From QZKY01 sp942492925 (lineage in GTDB: Bacteria; Pseudomonadota; Gammaproteobacteria; Burkholderiales; Burkholderiaceae_D), in contig OW818641.1 of NCBI GenBank assembly GCA_942492925.1, positions 558,001 through 622,000 on the forward strand: a stretch of 64,000 nt of DNA. The letters are read 5' to 3'. The notes below the pieces were generated by a model. It saw nothing but the letters and a program-made list of their open reading frames with translations. It searched no databases and was not told the origin of the DNA. This document shows, piece after piece, positions 1-8,453 of the stretch; position 1 is the stretch's first letter, and each line of letters begins with the position of its first letter. The position numbers were made by a program, and so were the translations under genes.

Positions 1-402
1 AAACTTTCTATATCTGAATCAAAAACGAAAAAGCGTCAAAAAACGCTTGCTCGCATGTTCGTTTTGTGAAATCATTTCAAATAATTGCTCGATAGACGCA
101 ATATTTGAAACTGTAAATGCGCGAATTGTACAACCAATCCTTTTGCTGAAAGATTTTGCACACCAGTTTTTGCAAATTATGAAGCGATAAAGCCGAGTGA
201 CTTGCTTGAATGGGACGATGTACGGAAGTCATCTTCAAATACAGGATGTTGGCTGACAAAAGTGGTTTACGAAATACGGATTAGGAGGCGACAAATTTTG
301 ACGTTCTGTTAATCAGGAGAAACAAATTGAAGAAAGAGGGCCTCTCTCAGCGCACTTATTCCCTCGTTCACCTTTTTCTAATCAACCTATAAAGAGACTA
401 CA
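1..402. other. Non-coding region upstream of the oxlT-like gene
   Basis: About 400 bases of AT-rich sequence with no convincing gene. A 60-codon reading frame on the minus strand (77-259) has no recognisable motif or ribosome binding site and was not accepted. The region presumably holds the promoter of the transporter that starts at 403, but I could not pick a clear promoter. Confidence 0.5.
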
Positions 403-1680
403 ATGAGTACTTCAACTAGCAGCTCACCAGTAACTCAACCAACGGGATTGTTTAACAACCGCTGGTTTTATCTGGTATTGGCCGTTTTGATCATGTGCAT
501 GATCTCCGGTGTTCAATATGCTTGGACACTTTTCGCGCGTCCGATGACCGAGAAATTGGCGGTATCGCTTGCAGCGATCCAGACCGCGTTTACGCTTTCC
601 CAGGTTATTCAAGCGGGTTCCCAACCGGCCGGCGGTAAATTCGTGGACAAATTCGGTCCCAAGTTCCCAGGGATCGCCGGTGGCGCCATGGTGCTGGTCG
701 GCTGGTCCATGATGGGTCAGGTTGATAGCATCCCTGCTCTGTATGCGCTCTACATTCTGGCCGGTGCCGGTGTAGGTATTGTTTACGGGATTGCCATCAA
801 TACGGCAAACCGTTGGTTTCCGGACAAGCGTGGTCTGGCATCCGGTTTCACCGCTGCAGGCTACGGTCTGGGCGTGCTGCCATTCCTGCCGTTGATTAGT
901 GGCTTGCTGAAGACAGAAGGTGTTAGCTCCGCATTCATGTGGACCGGCGGCATCATGGGTTGCATGATTATGCTGATTGCCTGCTTCATCAAATTCCCGC
1001 CGGGACAAACAGGTGCGGCGAAAGTTGTAACGGAAAAAGATTTCAAGTCATCTGAAATGCTGCGCACGCCGCACTTCTGGGTACTGTGGTTTTCTTTCTT
1101 CTCAGTGAACTTCGGTTTCCTGCTGCTGGTCGCTAACAGCGCGCCATTCGGTCGTACGCTGGGTATTGCGGGGACGTTGATCGCGGTGGTCGTGATGTTC
1201 CAGAATTTGGCGAATGGTGGTTGCCGTCCTTTCTGGGGATTTCTTTCCGACAAAATCGGTCGTTACAAGGCTATGTCCATCATGTTTGGTGTCAACGCTT
1301 TGGCCATGTTCCTGTTCACGCACGTCTCCCAATTGGGCACGGTGTTCTTCATTGTCATTTTGATGATCGCCTTCTTCACGTCAGGCGGTAGCTACGCATT
1401 GTTCCCGCCGACCAACAGCGATATTTTCGGTACGGCTTACTCTGCACAGAACTATGGTTTCTTCTGGGCCGCAAAAGCAACCGCATCGATCTTCGGTGGT
1501 GGTGTGGGTGCTTTGGTCGCAACCACATTCGGTTGGACGACTGCTTTCACGCTGTGCGGTTGTATGTCCCTGATCTCGTTCACCTTGGCAACCTTCGTGA
1601 TCCCGAAAATGGGTCGTCCGACGAAGCCTGGTGTCAAGGCTGCTGCACAGGAACAGCTGGCAACGGCGAAGCAACAATAA
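403..1680 (+). CDS. oxlT: MFS oxalate:formate antiporter-like transporter (OxlT family)
   Basis: Twelve-helix major facilitator transporter of 425 residues in the inner membrane. The OxlT family exchanges oxalate for formate and so drives oxalate-based energy metabolism. The protein follows Oxalobacter OxlT closely from memory: an N-terminal NRWFYLVLAVL segment, the RWFPDKRGLASGFTAAGYG loop between helices 4 and 5, and the GGCRPFWGF and FWAAKATASIF segments. The two charged residues that bind oxalate in OxlT (Arg272, Lys355) are present here as Arg275 and Lys358, a constant offset of three. The C-terminal tail (residues 405-425) is Ala/Gln rich and differs. A universal stress protein gene follows on the same strand, but a 13-bp inverted repeat lies between them. 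The family is clear; oxalate as the substrate is well supported but not proven. Confidence 0.9.
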   Translation: MSTSTSSSPVTQPTGLFNNRWFYLVLAVLIMCMISGVQYAWTLFARPMTEKLAVSLAAIQTAFTLSQVIQAGSQPAGGKFVDKFGPKFPGIAGGAMVLVGWSMMGQVDSIPALYALYILAGAGVGIVYGIAINTANRWFPDKRGLASGFTAAGYGLGVLPFLPLISGLLKTEGVSSAFMWTGGIMGCMIMLIACFIKFPPGQTGAAKVVTEKDFKSSEMLRTPHFWVLWFSFFSVNFGFLLLVANSAPFGRTLGIAGTLIAVVVMFQNLANGGCRPFWGFLSDKIGRYKAMSIMFGVNALAMFLFTHVSQLGTVFFIVILMIAFFTSGGSYALFPPTNSDIFGTAYSAQNYGFFWAAKATASIFGGGVGALVATTFGWTTAFTLCGCMSLISFTLATFVIPKMGRPTKPGVKAAAQEQLATAKQQ

Positions 1681-1690
1681 ATTTAACTCT

Positions 1691-1741
1691 GAACCGGTTG
1701 TCGCACAGGCGGTGGAAGCAAGCAGTCTCGACAACCGGTTC
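1691..1741 (+). terminator. 13-bp inverted repeat after the oxlT-like gene
   Basis: A perfect 13-bp inverted repeat (arms 1691-1703 and 1729-1741, GAACCGGTTGTCG) starts 11 bases after the oxlT stop codon and has a 25-base spacer. It has no T-run after it, so it is not a textbook intrinsic terminator. It may be a mRNA 3' stabilising hairpin or a protein-binding site in front of the uspA gene. Confidence 0.45.
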
Positions 1742-1900
1742 CGCCTTAAACATGCAACTCAATCGCATGTGTGGGGATGAACAGGCAAAGATCACAATCA
1801 CACATGTCGACGAGCAAAACTCGCATCAGTCGTAGCGCACCAAGTTGCGTGACGAAATGCTCAAGTGATTGTTCGGCAAGCAAAAAACAGGAGAATAATG

Positions 1901-2395
1901 ATGTTCAAGAAAATACTCATCCCTAGTGATGGTTCGGTACTCGGTAATATTTCCGCACTGCGTGGCATTGAGGCTGCGGCAAAGATGGGTGCTGAAGTGG
2001 TTGGCATCAACGTTATGCGTGAATATCAAAAGCCGGGCTTTGGTAAAAATTTAAGTCCTACTCGCGAGGAATACGAAGCGGAAGCCAAAGCAACGGCTGC
2101 CAATGTTCTGAAGCCGCTTCAGGAAGCTGCCGCGAAGGCGCGCGTAAAACTCACTACTCTGATTGTCAGCGCCAATCATCCGGCGCAAGCTATTACCCGC
2201 GCAGCGATTGAAAACAATTGCGATATGATTTTCATCGGTTCGCATGGTTGCGCAGGCTGGGATCATGTTCTGATGGGCAGCGTATCCAACAAAGTGTTGT
2301 CTACCGCGAGAATTCCGGTGCTGGTCTATCGCCTCAAAGAAGATGAAGTACCAGAAGGCGTATCGCATTCTTACGAGATAGCTTTCCCAGCGTAA
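1901..2395 (+). CDS. Universal stress protein, UspA family
   Basis: Single-domain cytoplasmic universal stress protein of 164 residues. It begins with the typical FKKILIPSDGS strand. It carries the ATP-binding signature G-2x-G-9x-G(S/T) at G113, G116 and G126-S127, so it belongs to the nucleotide-binding branch. Two ATG codons stand in tandem at 1898 and 1901. I chose 1901 because the ribosome site AGGAG at 1889-1893 is seven bases upstream; a GTG further upstream (1865) would add residues unlike the family. It lies 220 bases after the oxlT-like gene on the same strand. Its role is probably survival under starvation or stress; the exact signal is unknown. Confidence 0.88.
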   Translation: MFKKILIPSDGSVLGNISALRGIEAAAKMGAEVVGINVMREYQKPGFGKNLSPTREEYEAEAKATAANVLKPLQEAAAKARVKLTTLIVSANHPAQAITRAAIENNCDMIFIGSHGCAGWDHVLMGSVSNKVLSTARIPVLVYRLKEDEVPEGVSHSYEIAFPA

Positions 2396-2510
2396 GGGCT
2401 AGCTGAGGAGGTTCAGTCTCGCAACGTTATATGCAGGAAATCTGCAAACTGCACGTCGGTAACTGTAACCTTAATACAATTCATGGCCGCCATGGTCAGC
2501 CGACACTCTC

Positions 2511-2543
2511 ACCCCACACAATTCCCTTGTGTGGGGTTTTTTT
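2511..2543 (+). terminator. Rho-independent terminator after uspA
   Basis: A perfect 9-bp stem (ACCCCACAC 2511-2519 and GTGTGGGGT 2529-2537) with a nine-base loop, followed directly by a run of T. It ends the transcription unit that holds the stress protein. Confidence 0.9.
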
Positions 2544-2544
2544 A

Positions 2545-2898
2545 TGTCCTGAGCAGACCAATTGCTTTAACAGTGAAGCTGCAACAAAAACATTTCCCCG
2601 GGGGGGTTACATAAACTGGTGGTGCGGTGTGCAACACCATGCACCAGAGAATCGCACCGGTTTTCGTAGAAGCGGTTTGGTTTAAGTCGTGTTTCTGTTT
2701 TGCTTTTATAGTCGTTGCCGACAATAATGCCCCGTAGCTTCTGCCGGCAAAATATAAGCGGCATGCCAAGCCGTCGCTGGCTATTAAAACACGACGCCCA
2801 CCCCAACACAGACCATTCGACAGAGACTTTCGTTTTTCAGGGGTCACGACCCCAGCTTGCTGCGACAGCGACTCAGGCAGTATTCAGGATATCCCCAT
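2545..2898. other. Intergenic region between converging uspA and chemoreceptor genes
   Basis: About 350 bases between two converging genes, with no credible gene. A short GC-rich palindrome (2840-2853) followed, on the minus strand, by a run of A-rich then T-poor sequence may act as a weak 3' hairpin for the chemoreceptor. A run of seven G (around 2599) is the only other notable detail. Confidence 0.4.
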
Positions 2899-4608
2899 TC
2901 AGAACTCTTCCCAATCCTCGCTCTTGCCGAGTTCAGAACGCGGTGGCGCAATTTGTCGTATCGCCATCGACGCGACGCTTACAGGCTTCGGAGGTAATTT
3001 CGTCGCCGTCTTCGCTCCAACCTTCACGACGGGTTTCCTGATCGTATTGGCGGCCGTCACATTTGAATCCTGACCCGTCCTAAATAGACTTACCGCGTCG
3101 ACCAGTTGGTTGGCCTGATCTTGCAAGGATTCGGCTGCTGCTGCGGCTTCTTCCACCAATGCCGCATTCTGCTGGGTCACTTGATCCATTTGCGTAATCG
3201 CCTGATTGACCTGCTCGATGCCGTCGCTTTGTTCGGCACTGGCCGCCGTGATCTCGGTCATAATGTCATGCACCTGCTTGATGCTGGTTACCACTTCATT
3301 CATGGTCACGCCAGCCTCTTCGACTAACCGGCTGCCTGCTTCAACCCTATTGACAGAATCATCGATCAACGTCTTGATCTCGCGGGCAGCAGCAGCACTG
3401 CGCTGTGCCAAATTTCGCACTTCGGTCGCTACCACGGCGAATCCGCGACCTTGTTCGCCTGCGCGCGCGGCTTCGACTGCTGCATTCAGGGCCAGAATAT
3501 TGGTCTGGAAAGCGATGCCATCAATCACATTGATAATGTCTGCCATCTTGTGCGACGACGCATCGATGGCGTTCATCGTTTCCACAACTTGCGAAACAAC
3601 TTTTCCGCCTTTCTCGGCAACACCAGAGGCATTAACAGCCAACTGGTTTGCCTGACGCGCATTGTCTGCATTCTGACGAACGGTTGAGGTCAATTCTTCC
3701 ATCGATGAAGCCGTTTCTTCCAGTGAACTGGCTTGCTCTTCTGTTCGGGACGACAGATCCTGGTTTCCTGCAGCAATTTCTTTCGAGGCGTTGGCCATGG
3801 TGTGGGTACCCTCACGCACTTGCGAAACGATCCTTACCAACTCTTCGTTCATTTTTTTCAGTGCCTGCATCAACTGGCCTGTCTCATCTTTTGAATGAAC
3901 CTCAATACGATGCGTCAGATCGCCCGATGCTACCGTTTCCGCCACTTTGACCGCTTCTCCCAGCGGACGCGTAATCGAGCGCGTTGCAAACACAGCGATC
4001 AGCGCAGCCAATACCACGGCAATGGCCGCCAGCGCAATCATGATTGTGCGCGCCAGGACATAGGTCTCATTAGACTCCTTCTCGGCATGCTTCATCACGT
4101 CTTCGACATGAACACCAAATTTTTCAAGCGCATCAAAGTAGGCTGTTTGCACGGGGCGGATATCGCTAATCAGCATTTTCTTGGCATCTTCTTTCTTGCC
4201 CTCTTCAACCCGTTTCATGAACTGCCCAACGATATTCACGTAAGGCGTTCGGGTTTCGACCACCTTCTTGAACAATTCCTTGCCCTGACCAGACTCAAAC
4301 ACTTTTTCAAGCGCAGGCATGCGATCGGCAATCGTCTTGCGCGATTTGACCATTCGTTCCAGTTCTTTTTTGACCAGTGTTGAGTCGTCGAATAACACCA
4401 CATTGCGTGCCGACCGTGCGATGAGGTTCAGGTCGTCGCGTGTGTCGCGCACCAAATCCAGTTTGGGCAGCAACTCGACGACAATAACGTTTGTGTTGTG
4501 ATTGATCGCCGCAAGGCGATTGATGCCCACGACGGCGCTGACGATCAGCAGCAATACAACTAAAGCAAACCCCAACCCAAGGCGCGTTCCGATTTTCCAG
4601 TTTTTCAT
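2899..4608 (-). CDS. Methyl-accepting chemotaxis protein (Tar/Tsr-like)
   Basis: Transmembrane chemoreceptor of 569 residues. Helix 1 lies at about 10-32. A four-helix-bundle-type periplasmic domain (about 33-190) follows, then a second helix (about 191-212). A HAMP domain (about 213-266) leads into a long cytoplasmic coiled coil. The highly conserved hairpin tip, with EQGRGFAVVATEVRNLAQRSA-like sequence at about 385-405, binds CheA and CheW. The protein ends in DWEEF, a pentapeptide of the type that tethers CheR and CheB, so this receptor is probably a full adaptation-competent one. The gene is read from right to left with cheW 35 bases upstream, which suggests one operon. The ligand cannot be read from the sequence. 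Confidence 0.92.
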   Translation of the reverse strand: MKNWKIGTRLGLGFALVVLLLIVSAVVGINRLAAINHNTNVIVVELLPKLDLVRDTRDDLNLIARSARNVVLFDDSTLVKKELERMVKSRKTIADRMPALEKVFESGQGKELFKKVVETRTPYVNIVGQFMKRVEEGKKEDAKKMLISDIRPVQTAYFDALEKFGVHVEDVMKHAEKESNETYVLARTIMIALAAIAVVLAALIAVFATRSITRPLGEAVKVAETVASGDLTHRIEVHSKDETGQLMQALKKMNEELVRIVSQVREGTHTMANASKEIAAGNQDLSSRTEEQASSLEETASSMEELTSTVRQNADNARQANQLAVNASGVAEKGGKVVSQVVETMNAIDASSHKMADIINVIDGIAFQTNILALNAAVEAARAGEQGRGFAVVATEVRNLAQRSAAAAREIKTLIDDSVNRVEAGSRLVEEAGVTMNEVVTSIKQVHDIMTEITAASAEQSDGIEQVNQAITQMDQVTQQNAALVEEAAAAAESLQDQANQLVDAVSLFRTGQDSNVTAANTIRKPVVKVGAKTATKLPPKPVSVASMAIRQIAPPRSELGKSEDWEEF

Positions 4609-4643
4609 ATTGTTCTCACACTTGAAGTTATGTTTCGTTTTAC

Positions 4644-5153
4644 TTACACCGTTACAGTGTCAATCAATCCCATGTCAGCACTCAGCATCAATTTTTCAAT
4701 ATCGACCAATATCAACATGCGATCTTCTATCGTTCCCAGCCCCAGCAAATAGTCGGTATCCAGCACCGTCCCCATCGACGGTGCTGGACGTATCTGTTCC
4801 GGCGTCAAAGTCATCACATCCGACACGCTATCGACCACGATGCCAATGACGCGGCGATCAAGATTGAGGATGATGACGACCGTTAATTTGTCATAGGTCG
4901 GCTCACCGAGGTTGAACTTGATGCGCATGTCGACAATCGGCACGATGGTGCCGCGCAGATTGATCACGCCTTTGATGTAATTCGTCGAGTTTGCTATCCG
5001 CGTCGGGCTTTCATATCCCCGAATCTCTTGCACCTTCAATATGTCGATGCCATATTCCTCGTCGCCGAGGGTGAAGGCCAGAAATTCGCTTGAAAGTAAA
5101 AGAGGGGAATTCGACGTTTTGGCGAGGGTTGTGTTTTGTTCGGTTTGTACCAT
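4644..5153 (-). CDS. cheW: Chemotaxis coupling protein CheW
   Basis: Adaptor of 169 residues that links chemoreceptors to the CheA kinase. A single CheW domain covers about residues 22-160, with the usual FTLGDEEYGIDILKVQEIRG opening and GVINLRGTIVPIVDMR core. The first 20 residues are a short variable tail. It is the upstream gene of a two-gene unit with the receptor at 2899-4608. The left border of the integrated element lies about 290 bases further upstream, so the promoter must sit in 5154-5440. Confidence 0.93.
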   Translation of the reverse strand: MVQTEQNTTLAKTSNSPLLLSSEFLAFTLGDEEYGIDILKVQEIRGYESPTRIANSTNYIKGVINLRGTIVPIVDMRIKFNLGEPTYDKLTVVIILNLDRRVIGIVVDSVSDVMTLTPEQIRPAPSMGTVLDTDYLLGLGTIEDRMLILVDIEKLMLSADMGLIDTVTV

Positions 5154-5410
5154 GTCGCCGCCTCAAAAAATTTATGGCAATTAACTACAATTGATCAATA
5201 TTACCCTCATGCAACAGTTGCCACAAGGAAATGTTGCGTCGTGGGTGGGGGGGAATGTTTGTTCTCGTGCAAGAATTTGCGCGGTCCGATCGGATCACTG
5301 CTATGGACACCCTTATGGCGCGCTGGCGGTCAATATTTCTTTTGCGATTAGTACAGATGTGGAATTAGTGTGAACCCCTGATGGGGCACTGAGGAGGGCG
5401 CCACAGAAAT
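5154..5410. other. Non-coding region between cheW and the element border
   Basis: Region upstream of cheW on the minus strand and downstream of the ancestral tRNA-Thr terminator. I see no gene. The cheW promoter is expected here but no strong sigma-70 match stood out. Confidence 0.4.
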
Positions 5411-5440
5411 GAAAAAGGGCTAGCGCAAGGCTAACCCTTT
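5411..5440 (-). terminator. Original tRNA-Thr terminator, displaced by the element
   Basis: On the minus strand this reads as an 11-bp stem with one G-U pair (arms 5414-5424 and 5430-5440), a five-base loop and a T-run. It is the counterpart of the hairpin at 12674-12709, which sits next to the intact tRNA. It was probably the terminator of tRNA-Thr before integration, and now follows only the 3' tRNA fragment. Confidence 0.75.
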
Positions 5441-5442
5441 GT

Positions 5443-5493
5443 TATTACTGGTGCTGATGAGAGGAGTCGAACCTCCGACCTACTGATTACGAA
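5443..5493. repeat. attL: 51-bp copy of the tRNA-Thr 3' part
   Basis: Perfect 51-bp direct repeat of 12711-12761, covering the tRNA-Thr 3' end up to the anticodon loop. One mismatch to the left, the similarity continues into the terminator. To the right of 5493 the sequence departs from the tRNA, so this is a truncated tRNA copy. This is the signature of site-specific integration into a tRNA gene by a tyrosine integrase. It marks the end of the element distal to the integrase. Confidence 0.93.
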
Positions 5494-5661
5494 GAGGCGA
5501 AGAGGTTTTATGTTCTTTATATAAATCAACCGCTTACACCGCTTGCCCTACAAAACCACTGCTTTATCCAGGAAAAAAACAATGTCAATATTGGGGATGT
5601 TGGCACAGATTTGACACATCTTATAAGCAGGAAGCCGCCACTCTTTTTTATGGCAAAATAA

Positions 5662-5744
5662 AAAAGGACTCAAGCTTTAACTTAAGTCCTTGGTTCGTTA
5701 GGTGGGTTCCGGGGAGTCGAAAACCGCACCAACGGATTATGAGT
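5662..5744 (-). pseudogene. Possible second tRNA 3' relic with its own terminator
   Basis: On the minus strand this reads as a degenerate tRNA 3' half: an anticodon-loop-like CTCATAA (anticodon CAT), a decayed T-arm with TTCGACTCC, an acceptor strand and CCT where CCA would be. A hairpin follows (arms 5664-5674 and 5681-5691, one mismatch) with a T-run. The order, tRNA 3' part then terminator, is the same as at the attL 200 bases to the left. It looks like the att site of an earlier or tandem integration into a Met- or Ile-type tRNA gene. The T-stem no longer pairs, so the identification is tentative. Confidence 0.4.
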
Positions 5745-5911
5745 GGAATAACTTATTGTTTTGTTTGAGTTATGCACGCCCTCACTCGTCACGTTTTGCC
5801 AAGACTCGCCGAAAATGTCACTATTTCACATTAAGGGTATGAATCAGCTAGGCTGAGAAGATATACTCGCTTGACTCCTGAAGACTTTGCAGAGAATGGC
5901 AAGATTGCGTT

Positions 5912-5940
5912 TTGGATTATCGTAATTTGAATACTATGAT
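5912..5940 (+). promoter_or_regulatory. Putative sigma-70 promoter of the sce7726-type gene
   Basis: TTGGAT (5912-5917), a 17-base spacer and TATGAT (5935-5940). Transcription would begin within a base or two of the ATG at 5947. No ribosome binding site precedes that ATG, so the message may be leaderless. Confidence 0.5.
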
Positions 5941-5946
5941 TTCACT

Positions 5947-6531
5947 ATGAATAAAGCCGATCCGCAAGCCGATCTATTACTCGGCGACAAAGAAATTAGA
6001 GAATCGCTGATTCATTATTTGGAGAATGCATCTAAGCTTCCAAAAAGAATCATTGAAGAGCTACGTGTACATAATGGAAATGCAATTGCTGACGTAGTAG
6101 CAATACACAATTATGCGCATTGTTATGAAATAAAATCAGACAAGGATAGTATTGCAAGAGCTGTTAAACAATCTCACTACTATGACTTGGCATTCCAAGA
6201 AGTAACTTTGGTTACGACCCAGAAACACCTAAGTAAAGCAATTGACAGGATGCCTCCTTATTGGGGGATTATCATAGCCAAAACCGTTAATAGCAGAATA
6301 GTTTTGTCCCACTTCCGTTCTTCGAGCCCATCCCCAAATTTTGACAAAAGATTAGCTTTATTGACCCTTTGGAAATCTGAGTTAACAGAGGTTGCAAGCC
6401 CTCATTTGGACATAAATCTTGCCAAGTTAAGCCGAGCAAAACTATCAAATTTGATTGCGGACAAATTTAATGCCAATCAATTAGCAATGTATATTGGCAC
6501 TCAATTAGTTTCGCGCAATTTCAGATCTTAA
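5947..6531 (+). CDS. sce7726-type protein, PD-(D/E)xK nuclease-like
   Basis: Protein of 194 residues that I recognise as the sce7726 family, a group of unknown function seen in mobile and defence regions. The core has the layout of a restriction-endonuclease-like fold: Asp49 in AIADVVAI, then Glu61-Ile-Lys63 in YEIKSDKDS, with a helix carrying a Gln (AVKQSHYYD) after it. This matches the D...ExK metal-binding pattern, so DNA or RNA cleavage is plausible but inferred. It ends 11 bases inside the end of the converging Beta-family gene. Translation may be leaderless. Its low GC content contrasts with the host genes. Confidence 0.7.
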   Translation: MNKADPQADLLLGDKEIRESLIHYLENASKLPKRIIEELRVHNGNAIADVVAIHNYAHCYEIKSDKDSIARAVKQSHYYDLAFQEVTLVTTQKHLSKAIDRMPPYWGIIIAKTVNSRIVLSHFRSSSPSPNFDKRLALLTLWKSELTEVASPHLDINLAKLSRAKLSNLIADKFNANQLAMYIGTQLVSRNFRS

Positions 6532-7591
6532 AGTCCTTGCACATATATGTCATGTGCGCATTTATCGTTGGCTTTAGTATGCTGCTTGGGGTCACACGAC
6601 TTCCGATTAAGTTAGCCTTTTCGTGGAGATAATTATCACCAAACGAATATGGTGGCTTTCGATAGAATGCTTGGGCAATCAAATGGTTGGCCATGTCATT
6701 GTATTGAATATCTCCTCTAGGATGAGAGGTCAGGGCACCTCCTCTCAATATGTAATGAAGGTTTTCATACGAATACGTGATTTTTGGGGCTGTGACATTG
6801 CGTAGTGTTTGAGGAGGTATATCCAAATCCGAATATAACGGACTTACAATTGTGTAATCCCCCAAAAAAACGTTTTCATCATCAATAGCCGCCTTCACAC
6901 GGCGAAAAATGTCAATTTCTATCCGTGGCTGGGTAACTGCGCTTTCTGTAGCAACCAAATCTCCGATCGACGCAGGTATCGAAGAACCTGTTATTGCGAT
7001 TGCGTCAATGTGGTGTTTCGCGTTTAATGCAGGAATAAATCTAATAATGTGCTCGCTACGCTCCAGCACTTCAATAGGCAGGCACACTCTATTGTCTAAA
7101 ATCACTATCCAGCTTTTGAATAGTCCAGTTCCCGCGTCAAAAAGTGCCTTTAACTCATGTTGGACAAGCGCAAAACTCTCAAAATCCTCTCCTTGTAAGC
7201 GAATAGCTACTTTTTCAGAAATTATCTTTCCATTTTTTTTAGCATCAAAAACAGCTTGATTGTGTGTGCTTGTACGATCCAATCCGACTACCGGAACAAA
7301 ATTTATCTTCTCAAACGCTGAGATAATATAAATGTAGTTATCACTCCCCCCGACTTTGATCGTATCTTCAATATCGAAATTATCAAGAATGATGGTTTCA
7401 AAATCTTTAATGTTTTTCGCAACGCTACGAGCAGCTTTTCCCACCATATCTTTAAATGAATCTTCCGTCATATCCTTTTTGCGCGGGAAGTCAAAAAAAG
7501 GAACTATGGATTTCTTTAAGTCGATTGGTAGAGCAGAAAGTGCTCCGATTTCATTAACTTTTATTTTTAGAAAAGGAAAGTAGCTAGTCAT
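6521..7591 (-). CDS. Beta-family protein (phage P4 beta-like)
   Basis: Protein of 356 residues that resembles the Beta protein family, named after the beta gene of the gop-beta-cII locus of satellite phage P4. The N-terminus, YFPFLKIKVNEIGALSAL then IVPFFDFPRK, matches the family's typical opening, in which a protein reads its own region and then lists a strand-rich TIM-barrel-like core. No catalytic motif can be named. It is the last gene of a three-gene unit: its start overlaps the stop of the ImmA/IrrE gene by eight bases, a sign of coupled translation. In P4, beta restrains the toxic effect of gop; whether this protein plays the same part is unknown. Confidence 0.65.
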   Translation of the reverse strand: MTSYFPFLKIKVNEIGALSALPIDLKKSIVPFFDFPRKKDMTEDSFKDMVGKAARSVAKNIKDFETIILDNFDIEDTIKVGGSDNYIYIISAFEKINFVPVVGLDRTSTHNQAVFDAKKNGKIISEKVAIRLQGEDFESFALVQHELKALFDAGTGLFKSWIVILDNRVCLPIEVLERSEHIIRFIPALNAKHHIDAIAITGSSIPASIGDLVATESAVTQPRIEIDIFRRVKAAIDDENVFLGDYTIVSPLYSDLDIPPQTLRNVTAPKITYSYENLHYILRGGALTSHPRGDIQYNDMANHLIAQAFYRKPPYSFGDNYLHEKANLIGSRVTPSSILKPTINAHMTYMCKDFKI

Positions 7592-8453
7592 CTTGCAGAA
7601 GTACCTTTCTAACGTTAACTTCGTTTACGATTTTTGAGAATATGTCATGCCGGCCAGTTTCTTTTTGGAGTCTCCCTGCAACTATGGCCGGATGTACATT
7701 TACTCGCTTAGCAAAATCAATCAACGATTGTTCTTTAGCATCATATTTAACTTGAGTGTTTCTCCAGTCGCTCCGGCTAATGAGGCTACTAAGCGCTAGT
7801 CTGTTAGCTTCTAATTCCACAACATCGTCTAGATCATCATCGATATCATCTAAAATAGGTGTGTCAAGTGTTGGAAAATGTAAGCACACATGTGCTAATT
7901 CGTGCATCAGCGTGAACCAAAAAATATCAAGTCGAGAATATCTCAGGCTCATCGCTATTACAGGGTGATCGGACTTAGACTTGTATACAGCACCGTCTAA
8001 TTTCATTCCGGGAATTGAACTCTCGTAAATTAATACGATTCCTAGATCAAATAGAATCGAAGGCAATTTGGGCAGATTCCCGACATCAGCACTTAGTTTC
8101 GCAAGTTTAGGAAGTTCATCTGCACTTATACCTTTGAAATCTGGCATTGAGTTCATATGCAGGAACATTGAAGCAATCTCTTTTACCCTTGATAACCATA
8201 GAATTGAAAGCGATTCTTTGGCATCATGGCGCTTCCGAAAAAAAGCATGATTATTCGTGCGTGTAGCAACAACTTCTTTGAATAATTGATAGTTCGATCC
8301 GCTATCGTTTTTTTTGAGTTCTTTGGGAGGGATTTCTGAAATTATCTCTTTGAATTTCAAAAAAGATTCGTAGAAATCTTGACCGGGCTGCCTGCCGATG
8401 GGCGACATCGGGAAGTCATCTGATTCAGCAAACTTGAAGAAATCTGAGGTCAT
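7584..8453 (-). CDS. ImmA/IrrE-family metallopeptidase
   Basis: Protein of 289 residues with a zinc-protease site HELAH (His184, Glu185, His188) and a downstream acidic segment with Glu213 and Glu215 as likely third ligand. The C-terminal stretch FAKRVNVHPAIVAGRLQ is typical of ImmA/IrrE proteins of the HigA-associated kind. Such proteases usually cleave a repressor or antitoxin in response to a signal, for example ImmA in ICEBs1. There is no obvious helix-turn-helix in the N-terminal 150 residues. The gene overlaps the GNAT gene upstream by four bases and the Beta gene downstream by eight, so all three should be made together. The substrate is unknown. Confidence 0.82.
   Translation of the reverse strand: MTSDFFKFAESDDFPMSPIGRQPGQDFYESFLKFKEIISEIPPKELKKNDSGSNYQLFKEVVATRTNNHAFFRKRHDAKESLSILWLSRVKEIASMFLHMNSMPDFKGISADELPKLAKLSADVGNLPKLPSILFDLGIVLIYESSIPGMKLDGAVYKSKSDHPVIAMSLRYSRLDIFWFTLMHELAHVCLHFPTLDTPILDDIDDDLDDVVELEANRLALSSLISRSDWRNTQVKYDAKEQSLIDFAKRVNVHPAIVAGRLQKETGRHDIFSKIVNEVNVRKVLLQDD

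Noticed and set aside
77..259. Open frame of 60 codons on the minus strand before the oxlT-like gene
   Set aside because: No ribosome site, no motif, and AT-rich low-complexity content; not supported as a gene.
2590..2610. Run of seven G as a phase-variable tract
   Set aside because: It lies between converging genes, not in a promoter or gene, so no on-off effect is expected.
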